The position numbers and the translations under genes were made by a program. Below the pieces are notes generated by a model that saw only the letters and a list, made by a program, of their open reading frames with translations, was not told the origin of the DNA and did no database searches. Positions 62,868 through 64,000 of a stretch of 64,000 bases of DNA are shown here, piece after piece. Location: the NCBI GenBank assembly GCA_002633025.1, contig NMRB01001776.1, positions 65,815 to 129,814 of the forward strand, given 5' to 3'. Numbering within the stretch: position 1 is the first letter of the stretch; every line of letters starts with the position of its first letter. The DNA comes from Notospermus geniculatus. Lineage: Eukaryota; Nemertea; Pilidiophora; Heteronemertea; Lineidae.

Positions 62868-64000
62868 TCGCGTTTAGTTTTGTGTAGTATTGGGAGGGGG
62901 AGAGTAGTTTTGGGAAGACAACAGTATTGGGAGGATCGGTTAGGAGTTGGGATGTTTGTGTTATCTGTGGTAAAGATGGAAGAAAATACGCCGAGACAAG
63001 CCCGGCGTATTTTCCCGCTGAATATGGAAATGATTTGAATGAATTTATTCATAGCCTCAACCGCAGTCGGTCACAATCATAGCCTGTTTCAATATTTGGC
63101 AAGTATAGTTCTCAGGCATGTTAGGCCCTGGATGGTATTGCGCAATACCTCTTTCGACGTCTTTCCATTAGGCCACGCCGTTCCCTGACAATAGCTCTGT
63201 CGTTGATGATTTTTTAACAGGCTTTATCCGAACGTGACCAACTCCACACGCGTTCTTCATTACCATAACAAAGGGCTCGCGGGAAAGTTGCGGACTTTCT
63301 CACAAATTTTCACGAGCGATTTCTTTTTTGTGCGTGGATCGATGGTCAATTTGATTTCGAATATGATCTGGAAAAAACTTCCTCTAAGGCCGTTCCTGCC
63401 CCGATTTTCGAATTTCAGAGGAAAACAGCAAAAATTATTCAATTTTCTGTTTTGACCTTTTTCAGGCCACTAATTAAGCAATTGCTAATTAGTTATTTCA
63501 CTTTTGAAAAATCGGGCCATGAACGACCATAGACCTCGCCATGCTGCATCCATCACTACCTAAAATCCGGTCATTTGGAGCCTGCTGTACCCGTTATCGC
63601 CTCTGAAAAATTTCATCTGGGACTTGCATTGTTCATGAATAAAGTTACATAATCAGTTAATTATTGTGCAGTTTTTCAATTCGGAGATCTGCAACAATAC
63701 ATAAACTCACAAATTTCGTTGGCAAAGTAAACTACGGTCGTAACACATTCGTGCAATTAAATTTCAAAACGGACCTCAATTGGATGCGTTTGCTAACTCC
63801 ACCGCCACCTTAATTTTCAATGGTATTTGGAGGTCCATAACTTCATTTGTGTTCAGGCTACAGGTCTGAGAATTGGTACTCTGGTTAATTATAGCCTGCT
63901 CTTTCAGAATATGCTGTCAGAATTGGGCTAGGCCTGCCCTTTAAGAATCTGCTGACTATCAATCTGCTGATTGATAGTTTCTGATATCGAACCTCGGAAT
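62868..64000. other. Unassigned sequence to the window end
   Basis: No gene, RNA or clear inverted repeat was recognised. ctgctctttcagaatatgctg and ctgccctttaagaatctgctg form a weak direct repeat near 63895-63950. Confidence 0.3.

Noticed and set aside
1-64000. Bacterial-type operons, rRNA genes, phage or integron features
   Set aside because: No ribosome binding sites, polycistrons or rRNA core motifs; the window is spliced eukaryotic DNA.

Overview
This is a gene-poor stretch of a eukaryotic nuclear genome, most likely a marine invertebrate animal. The evidence is spliced genes with GT..AG introns, an invertebrate-type peptide GPCR, a BEL/Pao LTR retroelement, a non-LTR retrotransposon of the CR1/L2/Rex kind, tRNA-derived SINE heads and dozens of short inverted-repeat DNA transposons (MITEs). 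Frequent TAGGCCTA and ATGTACATGTA words recall amphioxus, hemichordates or echinoderms, but I cannot fix the phylum. Three blocks of N (15785-15818, 37399-38158, 53057-53231) and single N's inside G/C homopolymers mark assembly gaps.

Layout. 0-9 kb holds repeats and one LamG-like exon (2034-2664) with an in-frame TGA. 9.3-13.1 kb holds a complete three-exon rhodopsin-family GPCR. 15.2-27.3 kb is a large transposon block: a BEL/Pao element (16213-20874, TSD AACGG) sits inside a minus-strand LINE, next to a 2.5-kb palindrome with a degenerate CXC-motif gene, and the block is flanked by a ~460-bp inverted repeat. 27.6-35.5 kb holds a three-exon gene for an unrecognised 204-aa single-pass membrane protein, with introns full of nested transposons; its last exon has a degenerate tandem copy (35.5-36.2 kb). 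39.2-41.4 kb holds a second GPCR copy, broken by a 1.64-kb TIR element and a TGA codon. 43.0-43.8 kb is a palindrome carrying an identical first coding exon in each arm. 44.8-45.2 kb holds the first exon of a third GPCR-like gene on the minus strand. 45.5-64 kb is almost entirely nested MITEs and repeat families, plus a degenerate C2H2 zinc-finger ORF and a LINE tail.

Several insertions can be dated relative to each other because an uninterrupted copy of the target exists elsewhere in the window (GPCR copy 1 vs 2; 1-230 vs 32788-33117; 15237-15720 vs 25262-27324; 13798-14160 vs 56497-58520). The host genes do not form an operon or pathway. The strongest candidates for something undescribed are the 204-aa gene with its duplicated terminal exon, the palindromic first exon, the HTH-bearing transposon that split GPCR copy 2, and the tandem-repeat-TIR element at 28086-28920. 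All family assignments were made by eye from motifs, without database searches.
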